A DNA stretch of 64,000 nt, taken from positions 83,934 through 147,933 of the forward strand of contig JBCFYV010000898.1 of the NCBI GenBank assembly GCA_039000515.1. Reading direction: 5' to 3'. Under the pieces are notes generated by a model. It worked only from the letters and a program-made list of their open reading frames with translations. It did no database searches and was not told where the DNA came from. The translations under genes and the position numbers were made by a program. Shown here one piece after another: positions 44,293 through 53,088 of this stretch. Position 1 is the stretch's first letter, and every line of letters begins with the position of its first letter. Source of the stretch: Timema cristinae (taxonomy: Eukaryota > Arthropoda > Insecta > Phasmatodea > Timematidae).

Positions 44293-44640
44293 ATGTTTTA
44301 TGGTGACGCGTTCCGTATTTGTACGTCACACATCAGATTTGAATGAATAATAATATCAAGTGTGTTTTCATTATGTTTTATGACTAAAATATAACATTTA
44401 AACGTTTGGAAAATTTTACTCTCAACTGAGTTTGTATTCAGTGTGAAATCCATCTGTTTAAAATAAAACCTGTTTTTTAAAAAAAGGAAGAGGTTAGTTT
44501 TTTAAAAATATCAGCGGCAAGATCATTCCTGTCGCTGGCAAGTTTTTAAAGTGTATATGAATTGTAATCAGTTTTAAATGTCTAGTTATTTATATATCAA
44601 AATAAAATAATTGAAATAAATAGACTAGATTTGAACAGCT
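44188..44640 (+). repeat. Subterminal direct repeat (~105-125 bp, two copies)
   Basis: 'agcggcatttctatcgtgga...tagttatttatatatcaaa...gatttgaaca' at 44190-44294 recurs as 'agcggcaagatcattcctgt...' at 44513-44638. The first copy straddles the inner edge of the TIR. Confidence 0.85.
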
Positions 44641-44841
44641 GTGAAAACTTTAGAATGCATTCTTTTAAAAAATTAATAACTTCACAGAGGACGAATTTAT
44701 TAAACAACATACATGATTAAAATGAGAGGAAAATATTACTAGAAAATGAAAAAAAAATACCAAGTTTTTTTTCACATTTAATTATAATAAAAAAATACAC
44801 AGATTTCACATATAATTGTTATACTAATACATAAAACCATT

Positions 44842-44910
44842 ATGAACAGATATTAGTTACAAAGTAAAATTATAAATGAACAGATATTAGTTACAAAGTA
44901 AAATTATAAA
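44842..44910 (+). repeat. 34-bp tandem duplication
   Basis: 'atgaacagatattagttaca' plus 'aagtaaaattataa' occurs twice in direct succession at 44842 and 44876. A third partial copy lies near 45046. Confidence 0.9.
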
Positions 44911-45131
44911 TAGTGTTTAGTTGTTACTTTGATTTATAAGGTGAATATGGAATATTCCAAAGACTACGATATTATATTTTAAATAGACTTTTACATACAC
45001 ACCTCTATAGATTACATATATAATTGTTATATGACTACACCAAATATGAACAGATAGTGGGTAGTTACTTTTATTTCAAATTTTAAACCAGTATTACCAA
45101 AGATTGAAAAAAAACTATAAACCAGTTTGTT

Positions 45132-45428
45132 CTATTCTAAGCTTAATAGAATTATCACCCCTATGCCATCATAGATTATTACAGACTTTGAATTATTTAC
45201 AAGGTCAATATGCTGTTTAGAACAAATACCTGAATATTTCTTTGGGAGAAAAAAACCTACGATATTATCATGTAAATAAGCTTTCACATAAACAGCGTGG
45301 CCATATTTTGTTTCCCGTTCATTAAAAGATATAATATCCAGTACTGTATTCTCCTTTAAACTTCTTAGAGAGATATATTGAATGTCATCACTCTTGGTTG
45401 AGTTGAAGTCGTTTATGAATTTGTCCAT
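45132..45428 (-). CDS. Polinton small protein, possible OB-fold-like
   Basis: This 98-codon minus-strand gene starts at the ATG at 45428, two bases after a TTTTTTTTTCAAG splice acceptor. The open frame extends eight codons upstream only because the intron is open. The protein has the pattern 'YISLRSLKEN...IISFNERETKYGHAVYVKA...GFFLPKKY'. I recall this layout from short proteins of insect Polintons and related DNA elements, compatible with a small beta-barrel nucleic-acid binder. That function is inferred, not shown. It shares a transcript with the 45534-46043 gene through a 98-nt intron lying between them. Confidence 0.7.
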   Translation of the reverse strand: MDKFINDFNSTKSDDIQYISLRSLKENTVLDIISFNERETKYGHAVYVKAYLHDNIVGFFLPKKYSGICSKQHIDLVNNSKSVIIYDGIGVIILLSLE

Positions 45429-45430
45429 AT

Positions 45431-45528
45431 CTTGAAAAAAAAAATCAAACAAATATATTATAGCAAAAAAAAATAAGAGAGCAATAAAATGTTTTTTTTT
45501 TTAAATAAATAAAGAAATTATAAATTAC
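45431..45528 (-). other. Intron between the two minus-strand Polinton genes
   Basis: The donor CAG/GTAATT lies four bases after the stop of the upstream gene. The acceptor TTTTTTTTTCAAG lies two bases before the next ATG. Splicing would leave a stop, a seven-base spacer and an ATG, i.e. a bicistronic mRNA. If an upstream donor is used, the second gene could come first. Confidence 0.55.
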
Positions 45529-45533
45529 CTGAT

Positions 45534-46043
45534 TTACTCCGCTGTGGGTGTACTTGGATCAGCCCTGCTAGCTTGTGGGTTGGTCTCAGAACTGACGTTG
45601 AAATCTAACGCACTGTCTTGCCAATTGTGCAGGCAGTCTAAGTGTATGCGATACCAGTCACTTACAACTTTGCAATAACGTTTTGACCCACACGCGTATG
45701 ACTTTTTAAAGTGAGAAAAGCACTCAGAATTACAATAGTGTATAGTGCGTTCGATGCAGGACTCTTTTAGAATCTCTAACACACACGTGTAATTATTAAA
45801 ACAATCAGTTGTTCCTAGCTCTACGCATCTATCTCCATCAGAGTACTCTTCCAAAATTAATATATCTCCTAAAAGCGTTATAAAATGTTCTTCACCACAT
45901 TTACAAGCACCACGCGCTCCTCTCTTGTTCACTCTGTCAAAATAAGATCTACTTTTGAAAATATGTCTAGATTGACGCTCAATATGTCGACGTTTAAATG
46001 AGTGAAGGGGGACGTTTAAACTCGTGTCTTCGACTGATTCCAT
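45534..46043 (-). CDS. Polinton cysteine-rich protein, unknown
   Basis: A 169-codon minus-strand frame starting at ATG 46043, first gene of the leftward unit. Residues 10-45 are basic (RRHIERQSRHIFKSR). Residues 46-145 hold about 12 cysteines, including CKCGEE and CNSECFSHF-type spacings that could bind zinc, and the C-terminus is acidic/polar. No family recognised. Its position beside the divergent promoter, apart from the structural block, suggests an early or regulatory role, but this is inference. Confidence 0.7.
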   Translation of the reverse strand: MESVEDTSLNVPLHSFKRRHIERQSRHIFKSRSYFDRVNKRGARGACKCGEEHFITLLGDILILEEYSDGDRCVELGTTDCFNNYTCVLEILKESCIERTIHYCNSECFSHFKKSYACGSKRYCKVVSDWYRIHLDCLHNWQDSALDFNVSSETNPQASRADPSTPTAE

Positions 46044-46340
46044 TTTATGAATTCTAACGACTTAAATACACACGCTATTTATCGTGATAATTCTAACTCT
46101 CAAGGTGAACATCATCTACTATTCAACTTAAATCTCGCTAGCAGGTGCAGGCATCGACTCGCAAAAGATCAAGGAAAACGGTTTTACTTTCTAATTATAT
46201 ATTCAGGTCGCTTCTGAAAGGTTAACTACATTTAAAGGAGCGAAATCAGCACACAGGTGTGTAGAAAGGACACACACACACACACACATCTGACGGAGTT
46301 GCGATCTATATAAAAGAGAATTTAACTATAGAAAGTTATC
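46044..46340. promoter_or_regulatory. Divergent promoter region of the Polinton
   Basis: The interval separates the leftward and rightward genes. For the rightward unit a TATA box (TATATAAAAG, 46307-46316) lies about 30 bp before an initiator-like ATCATTTC at 46339-46346. An (AC)n run occupies 46270-46288. No clear TATA is visible for the leftward unit (a weak GATAAATAG near 46080). Confidence 0.65.
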
Positions 46341-46423
46341 ATTTCATCGCCATCTTATCGAGTGAAAAGAAGTTGTCACGTGAATCAGCATCAACTACCT
46401 AGCGCTCGTGTTTTCTGCTAAAA
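46341..46423 (+). other. Non-coding leader exon of the rightward transcript
   Basis: From the inferred start near 46341 to a strong donor (AAAA/GTAAGA). It contains no ATG that would be used. Its last base is the A that, joined to TG at 46848, makes the polymerase start codon. Confidence 0.6.
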
Positions 46424-46847
46424 GTAAGATAAATTTTACCATCTATTCTCAAGTGTTCAATTTATTAGTTAAACTAATATTTTATATTAAATATCTTTTC
46501 TAAATTTAATTGTTTTTATTTTAAATATTTAAACTAACAATTAATTTTTTTACGGTTGTTTCTCAATTTATAATTAAAACTAAAATTTAATAGTTAAACT
46601 AATATTTTATATTTTTATGTGTTTCTCTTTTCTAAATTTATTTTAACAATTAATTTTTTTACGGTTATTTCTCTTTTTTCAAAATTTAATTGTTTTTATT
46701 TTATTCTAACAATTAATTTAATAGCTAAACTAATATTTTAAATATTTTTTATGTGTTTATCTTTTCTAACAATTAATTTTTTTGTTTCTCAAATTTATTA
46801 TTTAACCTAACAATTAATTATTTAAATTTATTTCTTTTGTTTTATAG
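46424..46847 (+). other. Leader intron (424 nt)
   Basis: GTAAGA donor, strongly AT-rich body with repeated 'aactaatattttatattt...aacaattaattttttt' phrases, and TTTTGTTTTATAG acceptor. Splicing would fuse A to TGTCTTAC. Confidence 0.65.
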
Positions 46848-48526
46848 TGTCTTACGAAAAAACATTTATACCCGACGAATCTAGTGACAATGCCACACCC
46901 TCTACCTCAAACATTAACAGACAACGGCAACACATTTTTGATTATGCGGCGGGTACAAACACTAATGACTCATTTACAATAATAACGGAGACAGAACGAA
47001 CTTACAGTCGGTTCAACACCTTAGGCAGATATATCTTAGTTCGTTTCAATCCATTGATTTCGAACGTGAGTCCAATGCATTATCTAATGACGTGTTTCTC
47101 TAGTCTATTAGCATACTTGCTCAGAGGTACGGCGCCTTACGATTTAATTGGACTCACGATCACGAACACGGAGAATAACCTCGATAAACCGGTCGGCGTT
47201 TCTTACCGTAGATGCGATCAAATTGATGTGACCACTATTATGAATACATTAACAAAAGTTATTCAAAGTAATGCCAGATTCGGTATAGCCGATGTGTTGA
47301 GGATTAAAGTGAATCATATCAAAATGATGAGGGGGAACGGTAGAGCACTCAAACGAAGATGTCTTCCAAATGATTATCTGAGTCACCATAAAAGGAGCAT
47401 TGTCGTTGTTAAATCATTGACGAATTGTTTGGCTCACGCTATAGTAATAGCGATAGCCAAAATCACTAATGATATTAATTATAAATCGTATATTAAGGGG
47501 TGGAAAATAAAAATTGCTGTAGATGAGCTTCTCGCAAAAACTCGCGTAGATTTATCGGGGGGAGGCGGGCGCGAACATCTCGATAAATTTCAACGTTATT
47601 TTGCGGACGAATATAAATTACGCGTGTATAATACCCTCTCGACGCTCAATGGGTTGTGGTATGAGGGGGTGTCGTCTTCTAGTAGGTATATTAACCTACT
47701 GTACGATGACGTCACACATCACTTTAACGTAATAATCAACATGGCGGCGGCCTTTTCCGTTCAGTATTTCTGCGACGGATGTAATACCGGTTTTGAAAGA
47801 GGTGCAAGACATTCATGTAAGAATACTTGCCCCCAATGCATGTCCATACCTCCATGTTTGTATGAAAATGAAAAACAAGTGTATTGCAGTTATTGTAACA
47901 GGTTCTTTAGGTCTGCCGCTTGTTTCACTAGCCATAAATCGAATAAAATTCGCGGTAAGAAAACAGTTTGTGATTTAAGACAGGTGTGTATTATCTGTGA
48001 TAAAACAAAGGGGAGAAATCACGAATGTTTTAAATCATACTGCGCAACGTGCAAACAGAACAAAGAAAACCCGCATCGTTGTTATATGCAGGTGTTGAGT
48101 CGAAAGGAGCTAGATGATAATTACCTAATGGTATTTTATGATTTCGAGACTACACAAAATCGAGCTATAACCGATGATTGTTTTTTACACGAACCAAATT
48201 TTTTGCATGCACAGCACTATTGTGTAAAATGTGAATTTAACGATAATATGGACGAGGATTGTGACCAATGCGGGAAACGATCTCATTCCTTTTGGGAAAA
48301 TCCGGTAGACGGCTTCATCGACTACTTGAGACAACCGAGGCCGTTTGCAAATAAAATTGTTTGCGTTGCGCATAATGGGAAGGGGTTTGATACTATATTT
48401 ATCCTGAATAGATTTCTATCACTAAACTACACCCCTAAAATTATTGCGGACGGAACTAAAATACTCTGCATGACAATGGACCACATACAATTTAAAGACA
48501 GCCTATGTTTCCTCCCATGCCACTGA
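46848..48526 (+). CDS. polB: Protein-primed DNA polymerase B, N-terminal part (frame-broken)
   Basis: The first 559 codons of the Polinton polymerase, which replicates the linear element using a protein primer. The coding start is best explained by splicing of the leader exon onto 46848. No useful ATG lies upstream in frame, and GTG at 46847 is the splice AG plus TG. After a divergent N-terminal region, a cysteine-rich stretch (about 300-420, many CxxC pairs) is followed by the exonuclease motif I DFET near 431 and motif II AHNGKGFD near 508. The frame ends at a TGA at 48524. The conserved sequence continues one frame back in the next feature, so one base appears lost near 48514-48520 (a CCC run), or a -1 shift occurs. 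Confidence 0.9.
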
Positions 48527-50703
48527 GACAGATCCCGAAAGCGTTTGGACTAGACTGTAAAAATGGACACTACCCCTATCTGTTTAATACAGAAAAGAAT
48601 TTAAATTATATCGGTGAGATGCCCGGTCCCGAAATGTTCGGTGCGGATTATATGAAACCGGATGAGCGAAATAACTTTATGGTGTGGCACGCTGACAAAC
48701 TGCGGCAGGGGTATATATTTAATAATAAGGCAGAGCTGGAGGCCTATTGTGTGGATGACGTAAATGTATTACGCAAGGGTTGTCGTACATTTCGTCATTT
48801 ATTTCTAAATATAGGCGCGACAGACGTTTTTAGAGAATCTATCACAATCTCGTCGGCGTGCAATAGATTATTTAGAAAATTATTCCTAGCCCCCGATACG
48901 ATAGCCATCCTGCCCAAGGGGGGTTACAGGTGCGGTGACAGACAGTCTGTGAAAGCCATAAAATGGTTAGTCTATCTGGAGAAAACCCGACCCGATATTC
49001 GGCACGCCTTCAACGGGCGTGAGATAGAGATTTTGGGCAGGAAAGTGGACGGCTACTGTGACGCGACGAGAGAGATTTTTGAGTTTGATGGATGCTTTTT
49101 CCACGGGTGTACATGTCTTTCAAACCGTGACGTGACTATAACAGGGACGAAAGAGACTCTCACCGAGCGATACGAGTGCACTCTGTTGAGAGATCGAGCA
49201 TTTAGAGCCGCAGGGTACTCTGTTACAACTATGAAAGAGTGTGACTTTGACAAAATACTGAGTGAAGACCCACAACTAGATTTAGATCTAAGCAATCACC
49301 CTATGATTCAAACTGCCCCACTCAATCCACGTGACGCACTGTACGGTGGACGTTGTGAGTCTATGACATTACACTACAAGACAAACCCCGACGAAAAAAT
49401 AGGCTATCTTGATGTCTGCAGTTTATATCCCTGGGTGTGCAAATATTTTAAATTTCCTGTAGGTCACCCTATAAATATTTTTGTCGCCGTCGATTGCCAG
49501 GTCGACGTGGTAGACCGAGAGGGCGTAATTAAATGCACTATTTTGCCTCCTAGAAATTTGTTTCACCCCGTACTACCCTACAAGACACAATCAAAATTAA
49601 TGTTTTGTTTATGCTCCTCTTGCGCAAACGAGATGAACCAAGGTGATTGTTTACACAGCGACTCTGACAGGACTATTACAGGCACATGGATAGTGGACGA
49701 GGTTCGTCTAGCGCTAGAAATGGGCTACACAATGGTTAGAGTACACGAATTTTGGGAATATAAAATTACCCAGTTCGATCCCCAGACCAGAGAAGGGGGA
49801 CTGTTTGTAGAGTATATTAACAAGTTCCTCAAGATCAAACAGGAGGCGTCTGGATACCCTGGATGGGTGAAAACAGACGCAGACAAAGACAATTACGTTA
49901 GCGAGTATTTCAAAACAGAGGGAATAGTGCTGGATAAAAACGAAATTGTTAAAAATCCAGGAAAGCGCGCACTCGCCAAACTGTGTTTAAACTCTTTCTG
50001 GGGACGATTTGCATTGAACGAAAACAAAACGCAGACCACAATTGTGAACAACCCAAAAGACTTTTTCTCCCTACTCACCAGCCCGGGGACAGAGGTTCGT
50101 AACATTATTTTCCCCAATGACGAGGTTGCTTACGTCTCGTGGACATACCGTGACGAGGCCGTCCTTCCCCTGGATACGGTCAACGTGCCTATAGCCGCCT
50201 ATGTGACCACCGGTGCCCGTATGAAATTGTATTCATATCTCAGGCACTTGGGCGCTTCTTGTCTTTACTGTGACACAGACTCTATTATAAGTGTGAGGAG
50301 ACCGACAGACACGTACACGATACCGACCGGCGACAAGTTGGGCGACATGACAAACGAGCTGACCGCCTACTCTGAGAGCGCCTACATTACAGAGTTTGTT
50401 TCCGGTGGACCAAAAAATTATTCTTACAATGTGTTTGTCCCCGAGACGAATGAGTTCAGGTCCGTCACAAAAGTCAGAGGTATTACACTAAACTATGAAA
50501 ACACAAAGATTGTAAACTTCACAACTATTAAAGACATGATTTTGAAAGACATGGACCCCGTACACGTGACTAACCCGCGAAAAATTAAAAGAAAAAGAGG
50601 CGCCATCGTCGTCTCTCAGTTGGAGAGAAAAAATTATAATATTGTATTCACTAAACGTAGGAGATTAAATAACAACACGTCCGTACCCTACGGCTATAGT
50701 TGA
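48505..50703 (+). CDS. polB: Protein-primed DNA polymerase B, catalytic part
   Basis: This 732-codon frame carries the rest of the polymerase: exonuclease motif III (EAYCVDD, about 79), palm motif A (DVCSLYP, about 303), motif B (KLCLNSFWG, about 490) and motif C (YCDTDS, about 587). Insertions between A and B are compatible with the terminal-protein regions of protein-primed enzymes. All catalytic aspartates are intact. The first methionine lies inside the overlap and is not a natural start: the homologous region begins upstream in the other frame. A basic C-terminal tail (KRKRGAIVV) closes it. The dUTPase acceptor follows 80 bp downstream. Confidence 0.93.
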   Translation: MFPPMPLRQIPKAFGLDCKNGHYPYLFNTEKNLNYIGEMPGPEMFGADYMKPDERNNFMVWHADKLRQGYIFNNKAELEAYCVDDVNVLRKGCRTFRHLFLNIGATDVFRESITISSACNRLFRKLFLAPDTIAILPKGGYRCGDRQSVKAIKWLVYLEKTRPDIRHAFNGREIEILGRKVDGYCDATREIFEFDGCFFHGCTCLSNRDVTITGTKETLTERYECTLLRDRAFRAAGYSVTTMKECDFDKILSEDPQLDLDLSNHPMIQTAPLNPRDALYGGRCESMTLHYKTNPDEKIGYLDVCSLYPWVCKYFKFPVGHPINIFVAVDCQVDVVDREGVIKCTILPPRNLFHPVLPYKTQSKLMFCLCSSCANEMNQGDCLHSDSDRTITGTWIVDEVRLALEMGYTMVRVHEFWEYKITQFDPQTREGGLFVEYINKFLKIKQEASGYPGWVKTDADKDNYVSEYFKTEGIVLDKNEIVKNPGKRALAKLCLNSFWGRFALNENKTQTTIVNNPKDFFSLLTSPGTEVRNIIFPNDEVAYVSWTYRDEAVLPLDTVNVPIAAYVTTGARMKLYSYLRHLGASCLYCDTDSIISVRRPTDTYTIPTGDKLGDMTNELTAYSESAYITEFVSGGPKNYSYNVFVPETNEFRSVTKVRGITLNYENTKIVNFTTIKDMILKDMDPVHVTNPRKIKRKRGAIVVSQLERKNYNIVFTKRRRLNNNTSVPYGYS

Positions 50704-50783
50704 TGCTAACCCCGGCCGCTGGTATAGAAAACTATCATGATCTAATATATATTGACATTGTTCTTCTCTCTCTCTGATTCCAG

Positions 50784-51250
50784 TGTCATCCTTATTAAAG
50801 ATCAAAAAGTTAAATAGAAACGCCATATCACCGGTTAGAGCCACCACACACTCTGCAGGTCTAGACTTGAAAAGTCCCTACAATTGCTGTATACAGCCCT
50901 CGTGCAGGCGTTTAGTTAAGATAAATATTTCTATTATATTACCGGCGGGAACGTACGGTAGAATATCTCCACGATCTAGTCTGGCTCTTCACCACGGCAT
51001 AGATGTTTTGGCCGGCGTTATAGACGAAGACTATCGTGGTAATATTTGCGTATTACTAATTAATCACGGCCACACTGTTTTCACAATTAAAAGGGGTGAC
51101 AAAATTGCTCAACTAGTATGCGTTAAAATTGACTACCCTAGAGTTGAACACACTGATTCGCTATCAAACACTCAGAGGGGGGAGGGAGGGTTTGGATCGA
51201 GTGACATCACTATAAAAGATTGTGTCCGGGATAATTGTAATTTAGTATAA
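50784..51250 (+). CDS. dUTPase (dUTP nucleotidohydrolase), trimeric type
   Basis: It hydrolyses dUTP to dUMP and pyrophosphate, keeping uracil out of replicating DNA. All five motifs of the homotrimeric family are present in order: HSAGLDL (23-29), PRSSLA (63-68), GVIDEDYRGNI (78-88), RGDKIAQLV (104-112) and RGEGGFGSSD (132-141, the P-loop-like C-terminal arm). At about 155 residues it is full length. There is no ATG: the frame opens at TG of TGTCATCC right after a CTCTCTCTCTGATTCCAG acceptor, just as the polymerase does. The same leader exon could supply the A of its start codon. It overlaps the next ATG as TAATG. dUTPase is not part of the usual Polinton core set, so it may have been captured. 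Confidence 0.92.
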
Positions 51251-51522
51251 TGGATCAAATCAACGCGTCCATCCTCACGTACTCGGAGAAGCAGGATTTG
51301 TGTCTGATGTCTGCCGCGGAGTTGAATAATTTACCTATAGAATTTATAAAAACATACGCGTCTAGAGATATAAATCGCGCTTGGAACTTACTCTCTCCCT
51401 CTGCGCAGCACGAATTGAAAGATTATAAATATTGTTTGGAACATTATAATAGGGGCGTAACGCAGATTGATGGTCCGCCGTCTATAAAGAAAAAATGTCA
51501 TCAATGTATGACATCATCGTGA
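51250..51522 (+). CDS. Polinton small protein downstream of dUTPase, unknown
   Basis: A 90-codon frame whose ATG overlaps the dUTPase stop by one base (TAATG at 51248-51252). It is mostly helical in composition, with a LMSAAELNNLPIEFIKTY segment and a KKKCHQCM end. No family recognised. The tight overlap suggests coupled termination and reinitiation on one mRNA. Confidence 0.65.
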   Translation: MDQINASILTYSEKQDLCLMSAAELNNLPIEFIKTYASRDINRAWNLLSPSAQHELKDYKYCLEHYNRGVTQIDGPPSIKKKCHQCMTSS

Positions 51523-51550
51523 TATTTATGTACGTGACTGGGACCTGTTT

Positions 51551-51607
51551 TTTTTTACAGTTGTCTCCACCCACAGTGACTGTTAATTGGTTTTTTTTCC
51601 TTTACAG
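51551..51607 (+). promoter_or_regulatory. Two tandem splice-acceptor-like tracts
   Basis: 'gttttttttttacag' ends at 51560 and 'ggttttttttcctttacag' ends at 51607, both ahead of the next ATG at 51641. They suggest that a downstream gene set is expressed by alternative splicing to the leader exon. Confidence 0.5.
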
Positions 51608-51640
51608 TTTTGGATCACCACCACCACCACCACCACCAAC

Positions 51641-51796
51641 ATGACAAACATGATTGTTGACTTGCAAGGATTCAAAGACGAGAACAACACATTTATTTTA
51701 AAAGAATGTAGTGTTGTGTCAATGTGTGGAAGGGTGACTCACCACTGGACTTTTAAGTCCCCCTATTGTTTTTCAAAATTACCCCGCCATGGATAG
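51641..51796 (+). pseudogene. N-terminal fragment of a conserved Polinton protein
   Basis: About 50 codons (IVDLQGFKDENNTFILKE, then GRVTHHWTFKSPY). This is the start of a protein that I recognise from insect Polintons next to the ATPase, where it normally continues for well over 100 residues. Here it stops abruptly at 51796, and ATPase sequence begins within the same few bases, so a deletion has removed its remainder. Its function is unknown. A related N-terminus may begin at 57655. Confidence 0.6.
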
Positions 51797-52319
51797 AATT
51801 CTATGGTGTTTTAGTGAGAATAATTCTATTCCCTCGCGAATAACCAGTCACGTCACACTACACAAAGGTGTACCGGACAATTTCAATTTTAAGGCCGGCG
51901 GGCCTCAACTCATCGTGCTGGACGATTTAATGAACGAGGTTTATTCTAAAAAAGTGAGTGAACTTTTCACCAAGGGCAGTCATCATAGAAACTTATCGGT
52001 TATTCTGATCACACAAAATCTTTTCCATCAGGGGAGTAAGTCACGTGACATCTCACTCAACGCTAAATACATTGTAGTGTTTAAAAACCCGCGTGATCAA
52101 ACACAGATAAACTATCTGGCTAGACAAGTTTATCCGGATAATCCGTCCGAAATACAAAGAATCTATAGGAAAGCAACCGAATCCGCTCACGGGTATTTAC
52201 TATTTGATCTGAGTCAGAACGCCGACGAACGCTTGCGCTTCAAAACGGACATATTTGACAGTGTTTGTAAAGTGTTTGTCCCCGCTAGACTACTAGATGA
52301 AACTAGTCAAGAAAAATAG
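51789..52319 (+). pseudogene. Packaging ATPase (FtsK/HerA, A32-like), lacking Walker A
   Basis: This class pumps viral DNA into preformed capsids. The frame of 176 codons begins at about the ILWCFSEN block. It has Walker B (PQLIVLDDLMNE), ELFTKGSHHRNLS, LITQNLFHQG (sensor-like Gln/Asn), FKNPRDQTQINYLARQVYP and a GYLLFDL end, all well conserved. The P-loop region that should lie about 40-60 residues upstream is absent, and nothing like GxxGxGKS occurs between 51.25 and 51.79 kb. The relic at 32.1 kb keeps its P-loop, so the loss is specific to this copy. Confidence 0.85.
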
Positions 52320-52618
52320 ACACGTACTGTCTGTGTTGAAAACGGCCAGTCCTAAATTGCGCAAAGCTATTCTTAAAGTCGTAGACCCGGATGTTATAAC
52401 AACACTCGGCGAATGTGCTCTAAACACATTAAACAATAATATTAAAATTAGTAAAAGAGATAAGGGAAAATTAATAAAGTATAAAAATTGTATGCGTAAA
52501 TTGGCTAGCAGCGGTGTTTCGTTGAAGAGAAAAAGAAATATAGTCGTTCAATCGGGCGCTTCTTAAGCATCATACAACCCGCTATTCTTTCAGCTCTCGT
52601 AGGCGCGTTGGTTAAATA
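52297..52618 (+). CDS. Polinton small basic protein with hydrophobic tail (frame-broken)
   Basis: Starts at ATG 52297, overlapping the ATPase end. The 89-codon frame shows a VLKTASPKLRKAILK helix, a CALNTLNNNIKIS segment and a basic SLKRKRNIVVQSG segment, matching a recurrent small Polinton protein. The frame stops at 52564-52566. One frame back, 52560-52618 encodes a hydrophobic helix (FLSIIQPAILSALVGALV) that the relic at 31.6 kb has in frame. So one base seems lost at the GGG near 52554-52556. The helix may act on membranes or as a capsid peptide; this is inferred. Confidence 0.7.
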
Positions 52619-52620
52619 AT

Positions 52621-53088
52621 ATGTCACAACTTAAACAGATGCTTCTAGTCCCGCCAGAACTATTTCACAATAAACGCGATGACAATGTCGCCGCCACCAC
52701 TGATTTTGTACAGATGAAAAAAATTCTGAAATCTAGGAAAAAAATGGACGATTATCAAAGATTGGCCAGTTTTAGAAAACATCAGCAGCGTTATTTAACA
52801 AACAGGGAGAGAGCGAAACAACCAATTAAAATACCCATCGTGGGCCCCACACTATTAAAACGTAGACCTGTTGACCTTGCACGACGAAAAAGAAAACGAA
52901 CTAGGAGGCAGCCGGCGTTTACACCTCCTCGATTCATTTCAGACGAGACCACATATCAAAGCAGTCCTATTAGTGTTGTAGACTCACCAGAGAAGGAGGG
53001 GGGTGGGTGGAAGGTGAGTCTTATTTTGTACCTAGATCAGAATCTGATGATATTGAAACAGGTTCCACCAGATTATTTGGTAACATAG
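52621..53088 (+). CDS. Polinton virion-associated-type protein, frame 1
   Basis: The N-terminal ~130 codons (QMLLVPPELF, then MDDYQRLASFRKHQQRYL, then a basic KRKRTRRQ region) are typical of the protein between ATPase and integrase in Polintons. After the G6 run at 52998-53003 this frame is no longer protein-like, while frame 53004-53459 is. Break and heptamer are discussed in the findings. Function unknown. Confidence 0.7.
   Translation: MSQLKQMLLVPPELFHNKRDDNVAATTDFVQMKKILKSRKKMDDYQRLASFRKHQQRYLTNRERAKQPIKIPIVGPTLLKRRPVDLARRKRKRTRRQPAFTPPRFISDETTYQSSPISVVDSPEKEGGGWKVSLILYLDQNLMILKQVPPDYLVT

Noticed and set aside
46847..46849. GTG as an alternative start codon for polB
   Set aside because: The G is the last base of a strong AG acceptor, and splicing to the leader exon yields a normal ATG.
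53014..53034. GTGAGT...CCTAG as a tiny intron joining the two frames at 53.0 kb
   Set aside because: About 20 bp is too short for splicing, and the -1 frame is already protein-like upstream of it; a one-base shift at the G tract is simpler.
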